Source: Nucisporomicrobium flavum | Lineage (GTDB): Bacteria; Actinomycetota; Actinomycetes; Mycobacteriales; Micromonosporaceae | NCBI RefSeq assembly: GCF_016464385.1 | Contig: NZ_JADMLH010000008.1 | Span: forward strand, 129,688 to 193,687 | DNA: 64,000 nt | Direction: 5' to 3' | Shown: piece after piece, positions 53,487 to 62,027 of the stretch | Position numbering within the stretch: the first letter of the stretch is position 1 | How the letters are laid out: every line of letters starts with the position of its first letter | Program-made: the position numbers and the translations under genes | The notes under the pieces: generated by a model | The model's database searches: none | Seen by the model: the letters and a program-made list of their open reading frames with translations, nothing else | What the model was told of the DNA's origin: nothing

Positions 53487-54053
53487 TCAGTAGTCCGCAA
53501 ATACGGCGTACCCGCGGTCGGCGCAGCGGCGGTAGAAGCCGGCCAGGATCGCCAGTTCGGTACGCGCGAAGCTCCAGTGCGGGGCGTTGCCGGCGTCGTC
53601 GCGGAGCGCCGCCAGCCGCTGGTCCAGCCAGCGCAGCTGCTGCTCGGCGAGGCGCCCCGCCGCGACCGCCTCGCGCATCACCTTCGCCACGCTGTCGAAC
53701 GTGACGAGGTCCCCGTACGGCTGGTGGCCCTCGACGAAGCGCTCCAGCCCGCCGGCGATCCACGCGCAGCCGTCCGGGTCGATGACCGGATCCTCGTCCT
53801 CGGCCGCCGCGTCCGTCGCGTAGAGGACGCCCTCCAGCCCCAGCAGCAGGTCCACCAGTTCCGTGTACGCGGTGGCGCGCACCGTACCCGTCTTGGCGAT
53901 GTGCAGCGCGAGCGCGCCGGTGGGCGCGGCGATGTCCGGAGCGTCCGCGACGGCGCCGAAGTCGACGAACTCGGCCGGGGCGACCGGGTCGTAGAACCGG
54001 TTCGTCCGGGGCCAGTGCACGGCGACGTTGTCCAGCCCCTTGTCGTGCGCCAT
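53487..54053 (-). CDS. Hypothetical protein between dciA and gyrB
   Basis: 188 residues, family not recognised. It reads opposite to the replication genes around it. The sequence is mostly helical, with MAHDKGLDNVAVHWPRTNRF at the start, an acidic Asp/Glu stretch in the middle (DAAAEDEDPVIDPDG) and WSFARTELAILAGFYRRCADRGYAVFADY at the end. No membrane segment or signal is seen. GAGGAGAGGTGG lies just upstream of the ATG, a strong ribosome site, so it is likely expressed. Confidence 0.75.
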   Translation of the reverse strand: MAHDKGLDNVAVHWPRTNRFYDPVAPAEFVDFGAVADAPDIAAPTGALALHIAKTGTVRATAYTELVDLLLGLEGVLYATDAAAEDEDPVIDPDGCAWIAGGLERFVEGHQPYGDLVTFDSVAKVMREAVAAGRLAEQQLRWLDQRLAALRDDAGNAPHWSFARTELAILAGFYRRCADRGYAVFADY

Positions 54054-54373
54054 GGCGGACCACCTCTCCTCGACCTGCCGGCTGCGGACCGTCCGGCGGG
54101 AACCGTGCCCGCGGCGTGCGGACCGCCCGGCCGCGCACGGGTCCGCGCGGGCGAGGTTACGACACCTCCGCCCGGCGTTGTGAGGCAGTGTCGCAGCGCG
54201 TGTCGCCGACCCGGCGCAGGCGCGCCCCGTCGTCCACCACCGGACGCGTTCACCGTTGCGGGCGGAGCTTCTTCCGTGTAGGGGGACCCGTGGGAACGGC
54301 CCTCCGGGGCGCTACGGCAATCTGAGGTGCCCGTACGAGGGTGCCGGACCTCCGATAACTCGCCCGGACGGAG

Positions 54374-54470
54374 TAGAATCGACGGAGACCGGGAAGTCGC
54401 GAACCGTCACGGGCTGTTCAACCTTGCAGGGCTGTTCAACCCTTGCAGAGCTGTTCACCCCGCAAGGGGC
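54374..54470 (+). promoter_or_regulatory. gyrB promoter and leader with triple direct repeat
   Basis: TAGAAT at 54374-54379 is a good -10 element, placing a start near 54386 and giving a leader of about 290 bases. The leader opens with three near-copies of GGGCTGTTCAACCCTTGCA (54411, 54429 and 54448, the last GAGCTGTTCACCCCGCAAGG). The last two allow a CCTTGC/GCAAGG stem. The arrangement suggests post-initiation control of gyrB. Confidence 0.55.
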
Positions 54471-54678
54471 CATCCGTCACGCTACGCGATTTTTCCAGCC
54501 GATCACGATCCGCGGGACGCCCGCGGCGACCGGCGCGCTCGGCTCCACCGGTGGTCCGCCTCCTCCTCGCGGCTCGCTCGCCTGTGGTTCGCCGTGCCCG
54601 CCGGCTGCCCGCCGGTCGCCCGCCAACCCCGTGGCCGGGCCTCCGCGTGGGGGACCGGGCGCGAGAAAGTGGCCGAGG

Positions 54679-56631
54679 GTGGCAGAGAAGAAGCAGGAAT
54701 ACGGTGCCGAGTCCATCACCGTGCTCGAAGGCCTCGAGGCGGTCCGCAAGCGTCCCGGTATGTACATCGGTTCCACCGGTGAGCGCGGTCTGCACCACCT
54801 GGTCTGGGAGGTCGTGGACAACGCCGTCGACGAGGCGCTCGCCGGGTATTGCGACACCATCGACGTGGTCCTGCTGGCCGACGGCGGCGTCTCGGTCACC
54901 GACAACGGCCGTGGCTTCCCGGTCGACCTGCACCCCAAGCTGAAGAAGCCGGGTGTCGAGGTCGCGCTGACGGTGCTGCACGCGGGCGGCAAGTTCGACG
55001 GCAAGGCGTATGCGGTCTCCGGCGGTCTGCACGGCGTCGGCGTCTCGGTCGTGAACGCGCTGTCGACCCGGATGGCCCTGGAGATCCACAAGTCGGGGAA
55101 CGTGTACCGGCAGAAGTACAACGCCAGCAAGCCCGGGCCGTTGGAGAAGGGCGAGCCGACCGACAGCACCGGCTCGACGGTGCAGTTCTGGCCGGACCCG
55201 ACGATCTTCGAGACGGTCGAGTTCGACTTCCAGACGATCTACCGCCGGCTGCAGGAGATGGCGTTCCTGAACAAGAGGCTGACCATCAACCTGCTCGACG
55301 AGCGGCCGGACCATGTCGACGAGGAGGGCAAGGCCCGCCAGGTCACCTTCATGTACGAGAACGGCATCGCCGACTTCGTGCGCCACCTCAATGCCACGAA
55401 GAGCCCGATCCACAAGACGGTGGTCGAGTTCAGCGCCGAGGACAACGAGGCGCGGATGGCCGTCGAGATCGCGATGCAGTGGAACGAGTCGTACGGCGAG
55501 TCGGTCTACACGTTCGCCAACCGCATCAACACGCACGAGGGCGGCACCCACGAGGAGGGCTTCCGCGCCGCGCTGACCGGCATCGTCAACCGGTACGGCA
55601 TCGAGAAGAAGCTGCTCAAGGCCGACCAGAAGCTCTCCGGCGAGGACATCCGTGAGGGTCTCGCGGCGATCATCTCGGTGACGCTGGCCAACCCGCAGTT
55701 CGAGGGTCAGACGAAGACCAAACTCGGCAACACCGACATGAAGAGCTTCGTCCAGAAGGTCGCCAACGATCAGCTGGCCGACTGGTTCGACCGCAACCCG
55801 GCCGAGGCGAAGGCGATCATCACCAAGGCCGACCAGGCCGCCCGCGCCCGCATCGCCGCGCAGCAGGCCCGCAAGCTGGCCCGCCGCAAGTCGCTGCTGG
55901 AGTCCGGCTCGATGCCGGGCAAGCTCGCCGACTGCCAGTCGACCGACCCGCGGGTCTCCGAGCTGTTCATCGTCGAGGGCGACTCGGCAGGGGGCTCGGC
56001 CAAGCAGGGCCGCGACAGCCAGATCCAGGCGATCCTGCCGATCCGAGGCAAGATCCTGAACGTGGAGAAGGCCCGGATCGACCGGGTGCTGAAGAACAAC
56101 GAGGTCCAGTCGCTGATCACGGCGCTCGGCACCGGCATCCACGACGACTTCGACATCGCCAAGCTGCGCTACCACAAGATCGTGCTGATGGCGGACGCCG
56201 ACGTCGACGGCCAGCACATTCAGACGCTGCTGCTGACCCTGCTGTTCCGCTTCATGCGGCCGCTGGTCGAGGTGGGCCACGTCTATCTGGCCGCCCCGCC
56301 GCTGTACAAGATCAAGTGGAACAAGCGCGGTGACGACGCGCAGTACGCGTACTCGGACCGGGAGCGTGACGGTCTGATCGCCCTGCGGCAGCAGAAGAAG
56401 CCCAACGCCAAGCCGGACGACATCCAGCGGTTCAAGGGTCTCGGCGAGATGAACTTCCGCGAGCTGTGGGACACGACGATGGACCCGGCCACCCGGACGC
56501 TGCGTCAGGTCACCCTCGACGACGCCGCCGTGGCGGACGAGCTCTTCAGCGTCCTCATGGGCGAGGACGTCGAGGCGCGCCGTTCGTTCATCCAGCGCAA
56601 TGCCAAGGACGTGCGCTTCCTGGACATCTGA
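54679..56631 (+). CDS. gyrB: DNA gyrase subunit B
   Basis: 650 residues from GTG 54679 (AEKKQEYGAESITVLEGLEAVRKRPGMYIG). The GHKL ATPase has VVDNAVDEALAGY, VTDNGRGFPVD and GGLHGVGVSVVNAL. The Toprim domain has LFIVEGDSAGGSAKQGRD near residue 430 and LMADADVDGQHI. The C-terminal tail QRFKGLGEMN is intact. With GyrA it introduces negative supercoils. The frame reaches back to 54256 but that part is not conserved. Confidence 0.97.
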   Translation: MAEKKQEYGAESITVLEGLEAVRKRPGMYIGSTGERGLHHLVWEVVDNAVDEALAGYCDTIDVVLLADGGVSVTDNGRGFPVDLHPKLKKPGVEVALTVLHAGGKFDGKAYAVSGGLHGVGVSVVNALSTRMALEIHKSGNVYRQKYNASKPGPLEKGEPTDSTGSTVQFWPDPTIFETVEFDFQTIYRRLQEMAFLNKRLTINLLDERPDHVDEEGKARQVTFMYENGIADFVRHLNATKSPIHKTVVEFSAEDNEARMAVEIAMQWNESYGESVYTFANRINTHEGGTHEEGFRAALTGIVNRYGIEKKLLKADQKLSGEDIREGLAAIISVTLANPQFEGQTKTKLGNTDMKSFVQKVANDQLADWFDRNPAEAKAIITKADQAARARIAAQQARKLARRKSLLESGSMPGKLADCQSTDPRVSELFIVEGDSAGGSAKQGRDSQIQAILPIRGKILNVEKARIDRVLKNNEVQSLITALGTGIHDDFDIAKLRYHKIVLMADADVDGQHIQTLLLTLLFRFMRPLVEVGHVYLAAPPLYKIKWNKRGDDAQYAYSDRERDGLIALRQQKKPNAKPDDIQRFKGLGEMNFRELWDTTMDPATRTLRQVTLDDAAVADELFSVLMGEDVEARRSFIQRNAKDVRFLDI

Positions 56632-56637
56632 TCCGTC

Positions 56638-56712
56638 GTGAGCGGCGTCACGCGACGCCGCTCACCTCGGGTTATGCACAGCGTTCCACTGCTTTCCACA
56701 GCGTTATCCACA
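56638..56712. promoter_or_regulatory. gyrB-gyrA spacer: hairpin and DnaA boxes
   Basis: GTGAGCGGCGTC (56638-56649) and GACGCCGCTCAC (56654-56665) form a perfect 12-bp stem seven bases after the gyrB stop, without a T-run. TTATCCACA (56704-56712) is a perfect DnaA box, with near boxes TTATGCACA (56672) and CTTTCCACA (56692) beside it. gyrA may thus have its own DnaA-linked control. Confidence 0.65.
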
Positions 56713-56768
56713 GCTAGTTGCGCAGCTCATACCCGTTTGTCGGGTTTGACCGTAAGTAAGGGTTAACT

Positions 56769-59279
56769 GTGACGGATACTCCCGAGATCCCCGCCGAGGA
56801 GCCGCAGGACGCCACCGGCGGCGGCGTGGGCCAGCGCGTCGAGCCGGTCGGCCTCGAGGTCGAGATGCAGCGGTCGTACCTCGACTACGCCATGAGCGTC
56901 ATCGTCGGGCGCGCGCTGCCGGACGTCCGCGACGGGCTCAAGCCGGTGCACCGCAAGATCCTGTACGCGATGTACGACTCGGGCTTCCGCCCGGACCGCG
57001 GGTACGTCAAGTGCGCCCGCGTCGTCGGCGACGTGATGGGTAACTACCACCCGCACGGCGACTCGTCGATCTACGACGCGCTGGTCCGCATGGGCCAGCC
57101 GTGGTCGCTGCGGTACCCGCTGATCGACGGCAACGGCAACTTCGGCTCGCCGGGCAACGACCCGCCGGCCGCCATGCGCTACACCGAGTCGAAGCTCTCG
57201 CCGCTCGCCATGGAGATGCTGCGGGACATCGACGAGGACACCGTCGACATGCAGGACAACTACGACGGCCGGACCAAGGAACCCACGATCCTGCCGGCGC
57301 GGTTCCCCAACCTGCTCGTCAACGGCTCCGAGGGCATCGCGGTCGGCATGGCCACCAAGATCCCGCCGCACAACCTGCGTGAGATCGCCGGGGCCGTGCA
57401 GTGGTACCTCGACAACCCCGACGCCGACGAGGCCACCACCCTCGAGGCGGTCCTGGAGATCGTCAAGGGACCCGACTTCCCCACCCGGGGGCTGATCGTC
57501 GGCCAGCAGGCGATCCAGGACGCCTACCGCACCGGCCGTGGCTCGATCCGGATGCGCGCCGTCGTGGAGGTCGAGGAGGACCAGCGCGGCCGGCCCTGCC
57601 TCGTGGTCACCGAGCTGCCGTACCAGGTCAACCCCGACAACCTGGCCGAGCGGGTGGCTGAGCTGGTCAAGGAGGGCAAGCTCACCGGCATCGCCGACAT
57701 CAGGGACGAGAGCTCCGGGCGTACGGGTATGCGCCTGATCCTGGTCCTGAAGCGCGACGCAGTCGCGAAGGTGGTTCTGAACAACCTCTACAAGCACACC
57801 CAGCTGCAGGAGACCTTCGGCGCGAACATGCTCGCGCTGGTCGACGGTGTGCCCCGCACGCTGAACCTGGCGCAGTTCATCCGCTACTACGTCGACCACC
57901 AGATCGAGGTCATCCGCCGGCGGACGGCCTTCCGTCTGCGCAAGGCCGAGGAACGCGCGCACATCCTGCGCGGTCTGGTGAAGGCCCTCGACGCGCTCGA
58001 CGAGGTCATCGCCCTGATCCGGCGCTCGCCCACGGTCGAGGACGCCCGCCAGGGCCTCATCCAGCTGCTCGACATCGACCAGGTGCAGTCCCAGGCGATC
58101 CTGGACATGCAGCTGCGGCGCCTCGCGGCCCTCGAGCGGCAGAAGATCATCGACGAGCTCGCCAGCATCGAGGTCGAGATCGCCGACCTCAAGGACATCC
58201 TCGCCAAGCCGGAGCGGCAGCGGGCGATCGTCTCGGAGGAGCTCGCCGAGATCGTGAGTCGTTTCGGCGACGACCGGAAGACCCAGATCATCCCGTTCGA
58301 CGGCGAGGTCTCGATGGAGGACCTCATCGCGCGCGAGGACGTTGTGGTGACCATCACACGAACTGGTTACGCGAAGCGCACGAAGGTCGACCTGTACCGC
58401 TCGCAGAAGCGCGGCGGCAAGGGCGTGAGCGGCGCATCTCTGCGTCAGGACGACATCGTCAGCCACTTCTTCGTCATCTCGACGCACTCCTGGATCCTGT
58501 TCTTCACGAACAAGGGCCGGGTCTACCGCGCGAAGGCGTACGAGCTGCCGGAGGCCAACCGCGTCGCGAAGGGCCAGCACGTCGCCAACCTGCTCGCCTT
58601 CCAGCCGGACGAGCACATCGCGCAGGTCATCCAGATCCCGAACTACGAGGTCGCGCCGTACCTTGTGCTCGCCACCAAGAATGGCCTCGTGAAGAAGACC
58701 CGCCTCACCGAATTTGACTCCAACCGCAGCGGTGGCATCATCGCCATCAACCTGCGGGAGGATGACGAGTTGGTGGGCGCCGCGCTGGCCGCTCCGGAGA
58801 ACGACCTGCTCCTGGTGTCGAAGAACGCCCAGGCCATCCGGTTCAACGCGACCGACGAGGCGCTGCGGCCGATGGGGCGGGCCACCTCCGGCGTGATCGG
58901 CATGCGCTTCGGCGACAGCGACGAGTTGCTCGCGATGGAGGTCGTGCGTGAGGGCCTCGACGTTTTGGTCGCCACCAACGGCGGGTATGCGAAGCGGACG
59001 CCGATCGAGGAGTATCCCGTGCAGGGGCGGGGTGGCAAGGGCGTACTGACCGCGAAAATCACGGAGCGTCGTGGTGGCCTCGTCGGAGCGCTCGTGATCG
59101 ACCCGGAGGATGAACTGTTTGCCATCACCAGCAATGGTGGTGTCATCCGGACTCCCGTGAAGCCTGTACGGCGCACGCGGGATCGGAACACAATGGGGGT
59201 CAAGCTGATGGACCTCCCAGAGGGTGTAACCATCGTGGCGCTTGCTCGTAATGCCGACGAGCCTGACGAACAGGACTAG
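56769..59279 (+). CDS. gyrA: DNA gyrase subunit A
   Basis: 836 residues from GTG 56769. The breakage-reunion domain has the catalytic tyrosine Tyr138 (AAMRYTESKLS). The quinolone region reads HPHGDSSIYDALV with Ser99 and Asp103; mycobacteria have Ala at the Ser99 position, which is the E. coli Ser83 equivalent. The C-terminal beta-pinwheel has the GyrA box QKRGGKG near residue 546. TAG stop; the DUF3566 gene starts three bases later. Confidence 0.97.
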   Translation: MTDTPEIPAEEPQDATGGGVGQRVEPVGLEVEMQRSYLDYAMSVIVGRALPDVRDGLKPVHRKILYAMYDSGFRPDRGYVKCARVVGDVMGNYHPHGDSSIYDALVRMGQPWSLRYPLIDGNGNFGSPGNDPPAAMRYTESKLSPLAMEMLRDIDEDTVDMQDNYDGRTKEPTILPARFPNLLVNGSEGIAVGMATKIPPHNLREIAGAVQWYLDNPDADEATTLEAVLEIVKGPDFPTRGLIVGQQAIQDAYRTGRGSIRMRAVVEVEEDQRGRPCLVVTELPYQVNPDNLAERVAELVKEGKLTGIADIRDESSGRTGMRLILVLKRDAVAKVVLNNLYKHTQLQETFGANMLALVDGVPRTLNLAQFIRYYVDHQIEVIRRRTAFRLRKAEERAHILRGLVKALDALDEVIALIRRSPTVEDARQGLIQLLDIDQVQSQAILDMQLRRLAALERQKIIDELASIEVEIADLKDILAKPERQRAIVSEELAEIVSRFGDDRKTQIIPFDGEVSMEDLIAREDVVVTITRTGYAKRTKVDLYRSQKRGGKGVSGASLRQDDIVSHFFVISTHSWILFFTNKGRVYRAKAYELPEANRVAKGQHVANLLAFQPDEHIAQVIQIPNYEVAPYLVLATKNGLVKKTRLTEFDSNRSGGIIAINLREDDELVGAALAAPENDLLLVSKNAQAIRFNATDEALRPMGRATSGVIGMRFGDSDELLAMEVVREGLDVLVATNGGYAKRTPIEEYPVQGRGGKGVLTAKITERRGGLVGALVIDPEDELFAITSNGGVIRTPVKPVRRTRDRNTMGVKLMDLPEGVTIVALARNADEPDEQD

Positions 59280-59282
59280 TTG

Positions 59283-60161
59283 ATGCCGGAGACACAGGCG
59301 AAGTCGGGAGGTCCGGGGGCCTCGGCGACTCCCGTCGGTGCGGAGCCCAAGAAGGACGGCGCCGCACCGGCCGGGCGTGAGGCCGCAGGCCGCGCGGCGG
59401 TCCCCGCCGAAGCCCCGTCCCCGCCGAAGTTCACCCGCGCGCCGGGCATGGCCCCGCCGCCGGGCGAACCGCCCGCCGACAGCGACGGCCAGGCCGACGG
59501 CAAGCGCCCGGCCGGCGCGGGGGCGAAGGGCGCGGTGAAGGGCTCGGCCACTGTGCCGATCGTCACCAAGGGCAAGAGCGGCGGCGCCGCACCTGCGGCG
59601 CCGGCCGCGCGTGCGGGGGTCGCGCCACCACCGGCGAACCCCGCCACGGCCCCGCAGCGGCCCGGTGAGGCCCCCAAGCGCCCGTCCGGTGGCACCGCCG
59701 CCGGCTCGGCCGCCGTGGGCGCCGCCCGGGTGTCGGAGACCGTCCGCTCGGCCCGCAACACCGTGTCGTCGGCCGCCGCCCGCGGTCCCCGGCGCGCCCG
59801 GCTGAACCTCAAGCGGATCGACCCCTGGTCCGTGATGAAGTTCGCGTTCGCCGTCTCCATCGTCCTGTTCATCGTCGTGGTCGTCGCCACGTCGGTGCTC
59901 TACCTCGCCCTCGACGCCATGGGCGTGTGGGGCGAGGTCAACAAGAGCCTCGAAAGCCTCGTCAACTCCGCGGGCGGCACCGACGGCTCCTCGGGCGGCG
60001 GCTTCCGCATCACGGCCTGGGGCGTCATCGGCACCTCCATGCTGATCGGCGCGGTGAACGTGGTCCTGTTCACGGCGCTGGCCACCCTCGGCGCCTTCAT
60101 CTACAACGTCTGCGCCGACCTGGTCGGAGGCGTCGAGCTGACGCTCGCCGAGCGGGACTGA
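59283..60161 (+). CDS. DUF3566 membrane protein
   Basis: 292 residues. The first 175 are Ala/Pro/Gly/Lys-rich and disordered. The DUF3566 domain follows: RRARLNLKRIDPWSVMKFAFAVSI, helix 1 (about 190-212), a loop with LDAMGVWGEVNKSLESLV, and helix 2 (about 245-268). The end reads YNVCADLVGGVELTLAERD. It is conserved directly after gyrA in actinobacteria (Rv0007) with no defined function. Its gene is translationally close to gyrA. Confidence 0.9.
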   Translation: MPETQAKSGGPGASATPVGAEPKKDGAAPAGREAAGRAAVPAEAPSPPKFTRAPGMAPPPGEPPADSDGQADGKRPAGAGAKGAVKGSATVPIVTKGKSGGAAPAAPAARAGVAPPPANPATAPQRPGEAPKRPSGGTAAGSAAVGAARVSETVRSARNTVSSAAARGPRRARLNLKRIDPWSVMKFAFAVSIVLFIVVVVATSVLYLALDAMGVWGEVNKSLESLVNSAGGTDGSSGGGFRITAWGVIGTSMLIGAVNVVLFTALATLGAFIYNVCADLVGGVELTLAERD

Positions 60162-60215
60162 CCGGCCCGGCGTCGAGTCCCGCCCCGGGCACTCGGCGCC
60201 GCTGAGAGCGTAGGT

Positions 60216-60253
60216 ATCGGCCGTCACGTTCGCGTGGCGGCCGATTTCGTTTC
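60216..60253 (+). terminator. Terminator after the DUF3566 gene
   Basis: ATCGGCCGTCACG (60216-60228) pairs with CGTGGCGGCCGAT (60233-60245) with one G-T pair around TTCG, followed by TTCGTTTC. It ends the gyrB-gyrA transcription unit. Confidence 0.8.
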
Positions 60254-60315
60254 TCCCGGGAAGCGGGGCGCGCCGGATGCCTCGATTCCCGTCGCGCAGG
60301 CCCTTCGACGCTTGC

Positions 60316-60432
60316 TGGCTGCCGGGCCGCTTGGCTGCTTGGCCGCGGGGCCGCTTGGCTGCCGGGTCGTTTGGCCGCGGGGCCGCTTGGCTGCCGGGCC
60401 GCTTGGCCGCGGGGCCGCTTGGCCGCCTCGCC
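60316..60432. repeat. Short tandem repeat upstream of tRNA-Ile
   Basis: Units such as GCCGCGGGGCCGCTTGGCT and GCCGGGCCGCTTGGCT repeat about seven times. The array lies in a 400-base gap with no gene and is open in several frames only because of its composition. Confidence 0.75.
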
Positions 60433-60653
60433 GCCGGTCCCGATGCTCGCTGAGCGCCACGGGCGGGGGTGGCTCCGGACCGCCGGCACCAACGTCCCGG
60501 CCGTCGTCGGAAGCGGGCGACTTGACCGGCCGCCGCCTTAATCCGCTGGCGTCGCCGGGCCGGGGCTGATTTCGTGGTGGGACCGGTGACGGCCCGGCGG
60601 CCCCCGATTTGGGCGACCGGAACCGGGTACGGTAACCTTCGTGTCGCTGTCAC

Positions 60654-60727
60654 GGGGCTATAGCTCAGTCGGTTAGAGCGCAGAGCTGATAACTCTGAGG
60701 TCGCTGGTTCGATTCCAGCTAGCCCCA
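60654..60727 (+). tRNA. tRNA-Ile (GAT anticodon)
   Basis: Complete cloverleaf: acceptor GGGGCTA pairs with TAGCCCC, D-arm AGCTCAGTCGGTTAGAGC, anticodon loop CTGATAA giving GAT, and T-arm GCTGGTTCGATTCCAGC. The discriminator A at 60727 is followed by CCA (60728-60730), so the 3' end is encoded. Confidence 0.98.
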
Positions 60728-60769
60728 CCACGCACGTCCTCCGCCGAAGACCTAAAGGGGACCAGGCCC

Positions 60770-60898
60770 ATGCTGAAGAAGCTCCTCCTCGTCGCCGGCA
60801 TCGTCGGCGCGGCCGCCCTGGTGGTCAAGAAGGTCAAGGCCTCCAGCGACGAGCGCGCCCTGTGGCACGAGGCCACGACGGCACCCGACCTGCGATAG
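60770..60898 (+). CDS. DLW-39 family small protein
   Basis: 42 residues beginning MLKKLLLVAGIVGAAALVVK, with one membrane helix, a basic stretch KKVKASSDER and an ALWHEATTAPDLR end. This matches my memory of the tiny actinobacterial DLW-39 family found between tRNA-Ile and tRNA-Ala near gyrA. AAGGGG precedes the ATG. Function unknown. Confidence 0.8.
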   Translation: MLKKLLLVAGIVGAAALVVKKVKASSDERALWHEATTAPDLR

Positions 60899-60911
60899 GT
60901 TTCCCGGTCTG

Positions 60912-60984
60912 GGGGCCCTAGCTCAACTGGCAGAGCACCGCCTTTGCAAGGCGGGGGTTAGGGGTTCAAGTCCCCTGGGCTCCA
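60912..60984 (+). tRNA. tRNA-Ala (TGC anticodon)
   Basis: 73 bases. Acceptor GGGGCCC pairs with GGGCTCC (one G-T), anticodon stem CCGCC/GGCGG around TTTGCAA giving TGC, and T-arm AGGGGTTCAAGTCCCCT. No CCA is encoded; CTT follows the discriminator A. Confidence 0.97.
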
Positions 60985-61396
60985 CTTATCCGCATCGACT
61001 TCGGCCCCGGGCTGTTATGGCCTCGGGGCTTTTTCACGCTCGTACGGCCCTCGGCTTTCTCGCGCGCCCTGCCCCGGCGACCTCGCTGCTCGCTTCCCTC
61101 GAAGGGCCGCGTCAGTCTCTGCGTCGCATCTGTTGCCGGGCGGTGTGGTGGCTCAACCCCGCAGCGGCAACCCCCGCAGCGGCCACCCTCAACCCCCGCA
61201 GCGGCCACCCCGACCTCACCGCCAGTCGGTGCCTCGTGGGCGCCCCTGCCCCTGGGTGGGGCGTAGTCGAGGACCGCGGCGGTCTGCTTCCGGGCCGCGG
61301 CGCGCATCGATAGGCTTTCTCGCCGAGCGTGAAAGAGCCATCGGCCGTTCGGTTGTTGCATTAGGTCAACCATCGCGCCAATATCCACGTGTGACG
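60985..61396. other. Gap after tRNA-Ala
   Basis: About 410 bases with no supportable gene. It holds a short CCCGCAGCGGC repeat set (61158-61215). A stem around CGGCCCCGGGCT / GGCCTCGGGGC just after the tRNA may end its transcript. Confidence 0.5.
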
Positions 61397-61933
61397 ATGC
61401 GCACACGGAGCTGGATGACCACGGGCGAGGCAGCGGTACTGCTGCGGTCGTCGCGGGCTCATGTCGTCGATCTGTGCCTGCGCGGGCTGTTGCCGTACGT
61501 GACGATTGAGGGGCAGCGGCGGATCCGGCGGTCCGATGTCGAGGCGCTCATCCAACCGGGGATGAGCCGGGAGCAGCTGCAGGGGTTGTGGTTGCACCGG
61601 GCGGTCGCCGGCCGGCTCGTGCAGGACCCCGGAGCGATCATGGCAGCGGCCGCCATCAACCTGCGCCGTCTCCGCCGTCTGCACCCCGAAGGCCGGGGCT
61701 GGGAGTGGCTCGACCGGTGGGACGCCGTCCTCGACCAGGGCGTCGAGGCGGTTCTCGACGCGCTGACCTCCTCCGCCGAGTACGCCGTCGAGCTGCGGGC
61801 CGCGTCGCCCTTCGTCGGCATCCTCACCGAGGCGGAGCGTCGCCGGGTGCTGGCCGCCTTCGCCGCCAGCCGGGCCGACCATGCGCGCCCGATGCGACCC
61901 GAGAAGTTCGAGCGCGTTCTCCGCAGCGTCTGA
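61397..61933 (+). CDS. Excisionase/antitoxin-type helix-turn-helix protein
   Basis: 178 residues from ATG 61397; a GTG at 61391 is also possible. The N-terminal MerR/excisionase-like HTH (MTTGEAAVLLRSSRAHVVDLCLRGLLPYVTIEGQRRIRRSDVEALI) is followed by a helical C-terminus ending with a SPFVGILTEAERRRVLAAF-type motif seen in antitoxins of this HTH class. No toxin gene is adjacent, so its role is open. No ribosome site is visible. Its position beside a tRNA gene hints at an old integration but no integrase is present. Confidence 0.7.
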   Translation: MRTRSWMTTGEAAVLLRSSRAHVVDLCLRGLLPYVTIEGQRRIRRSDVEALIQPGMSREQLQGLWLHRAVAGRLVQDPGAIMAAAAINLRRLRRLHPEGRGWEWLDRWDAVLDQGVEAVLDALTSSAEYAVELRAASPFVGILTEAERRRVLAAFAASRADHARPMRPEKFERVLRSV

Positions 61934-62027
61934 ACCCGAGGTCTCGCCGTCGCGCGGCTCGTCGATGCGCGTTCATCCGGCCCGTCCGGCAGCGGTGGGC
62001 CGCAGGACGGGCCGCGCACTCAAGCCG

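Noticed and set aside
56763..60731. A 1322-codon open frame on the minus strand across gyrA and the DUF3566 gene
   Set aside because: It is the antisense shadow of conserved gyrA; long antisense frames are expected at this GC content, and the translated sequence has no recognisable domain.
61133..61396. Longer start for the HTH protein
   Set aside because: The added residues are Pro/Arg/Gly repeats from a short DNA repeat, not a domain.
60900..61933. Integrated mobile element next to tRNA-Ala
   Set aside because: No integrase, no direct repeat of the tRNA 3' end that I can find, and flanking genes have normal base composition.
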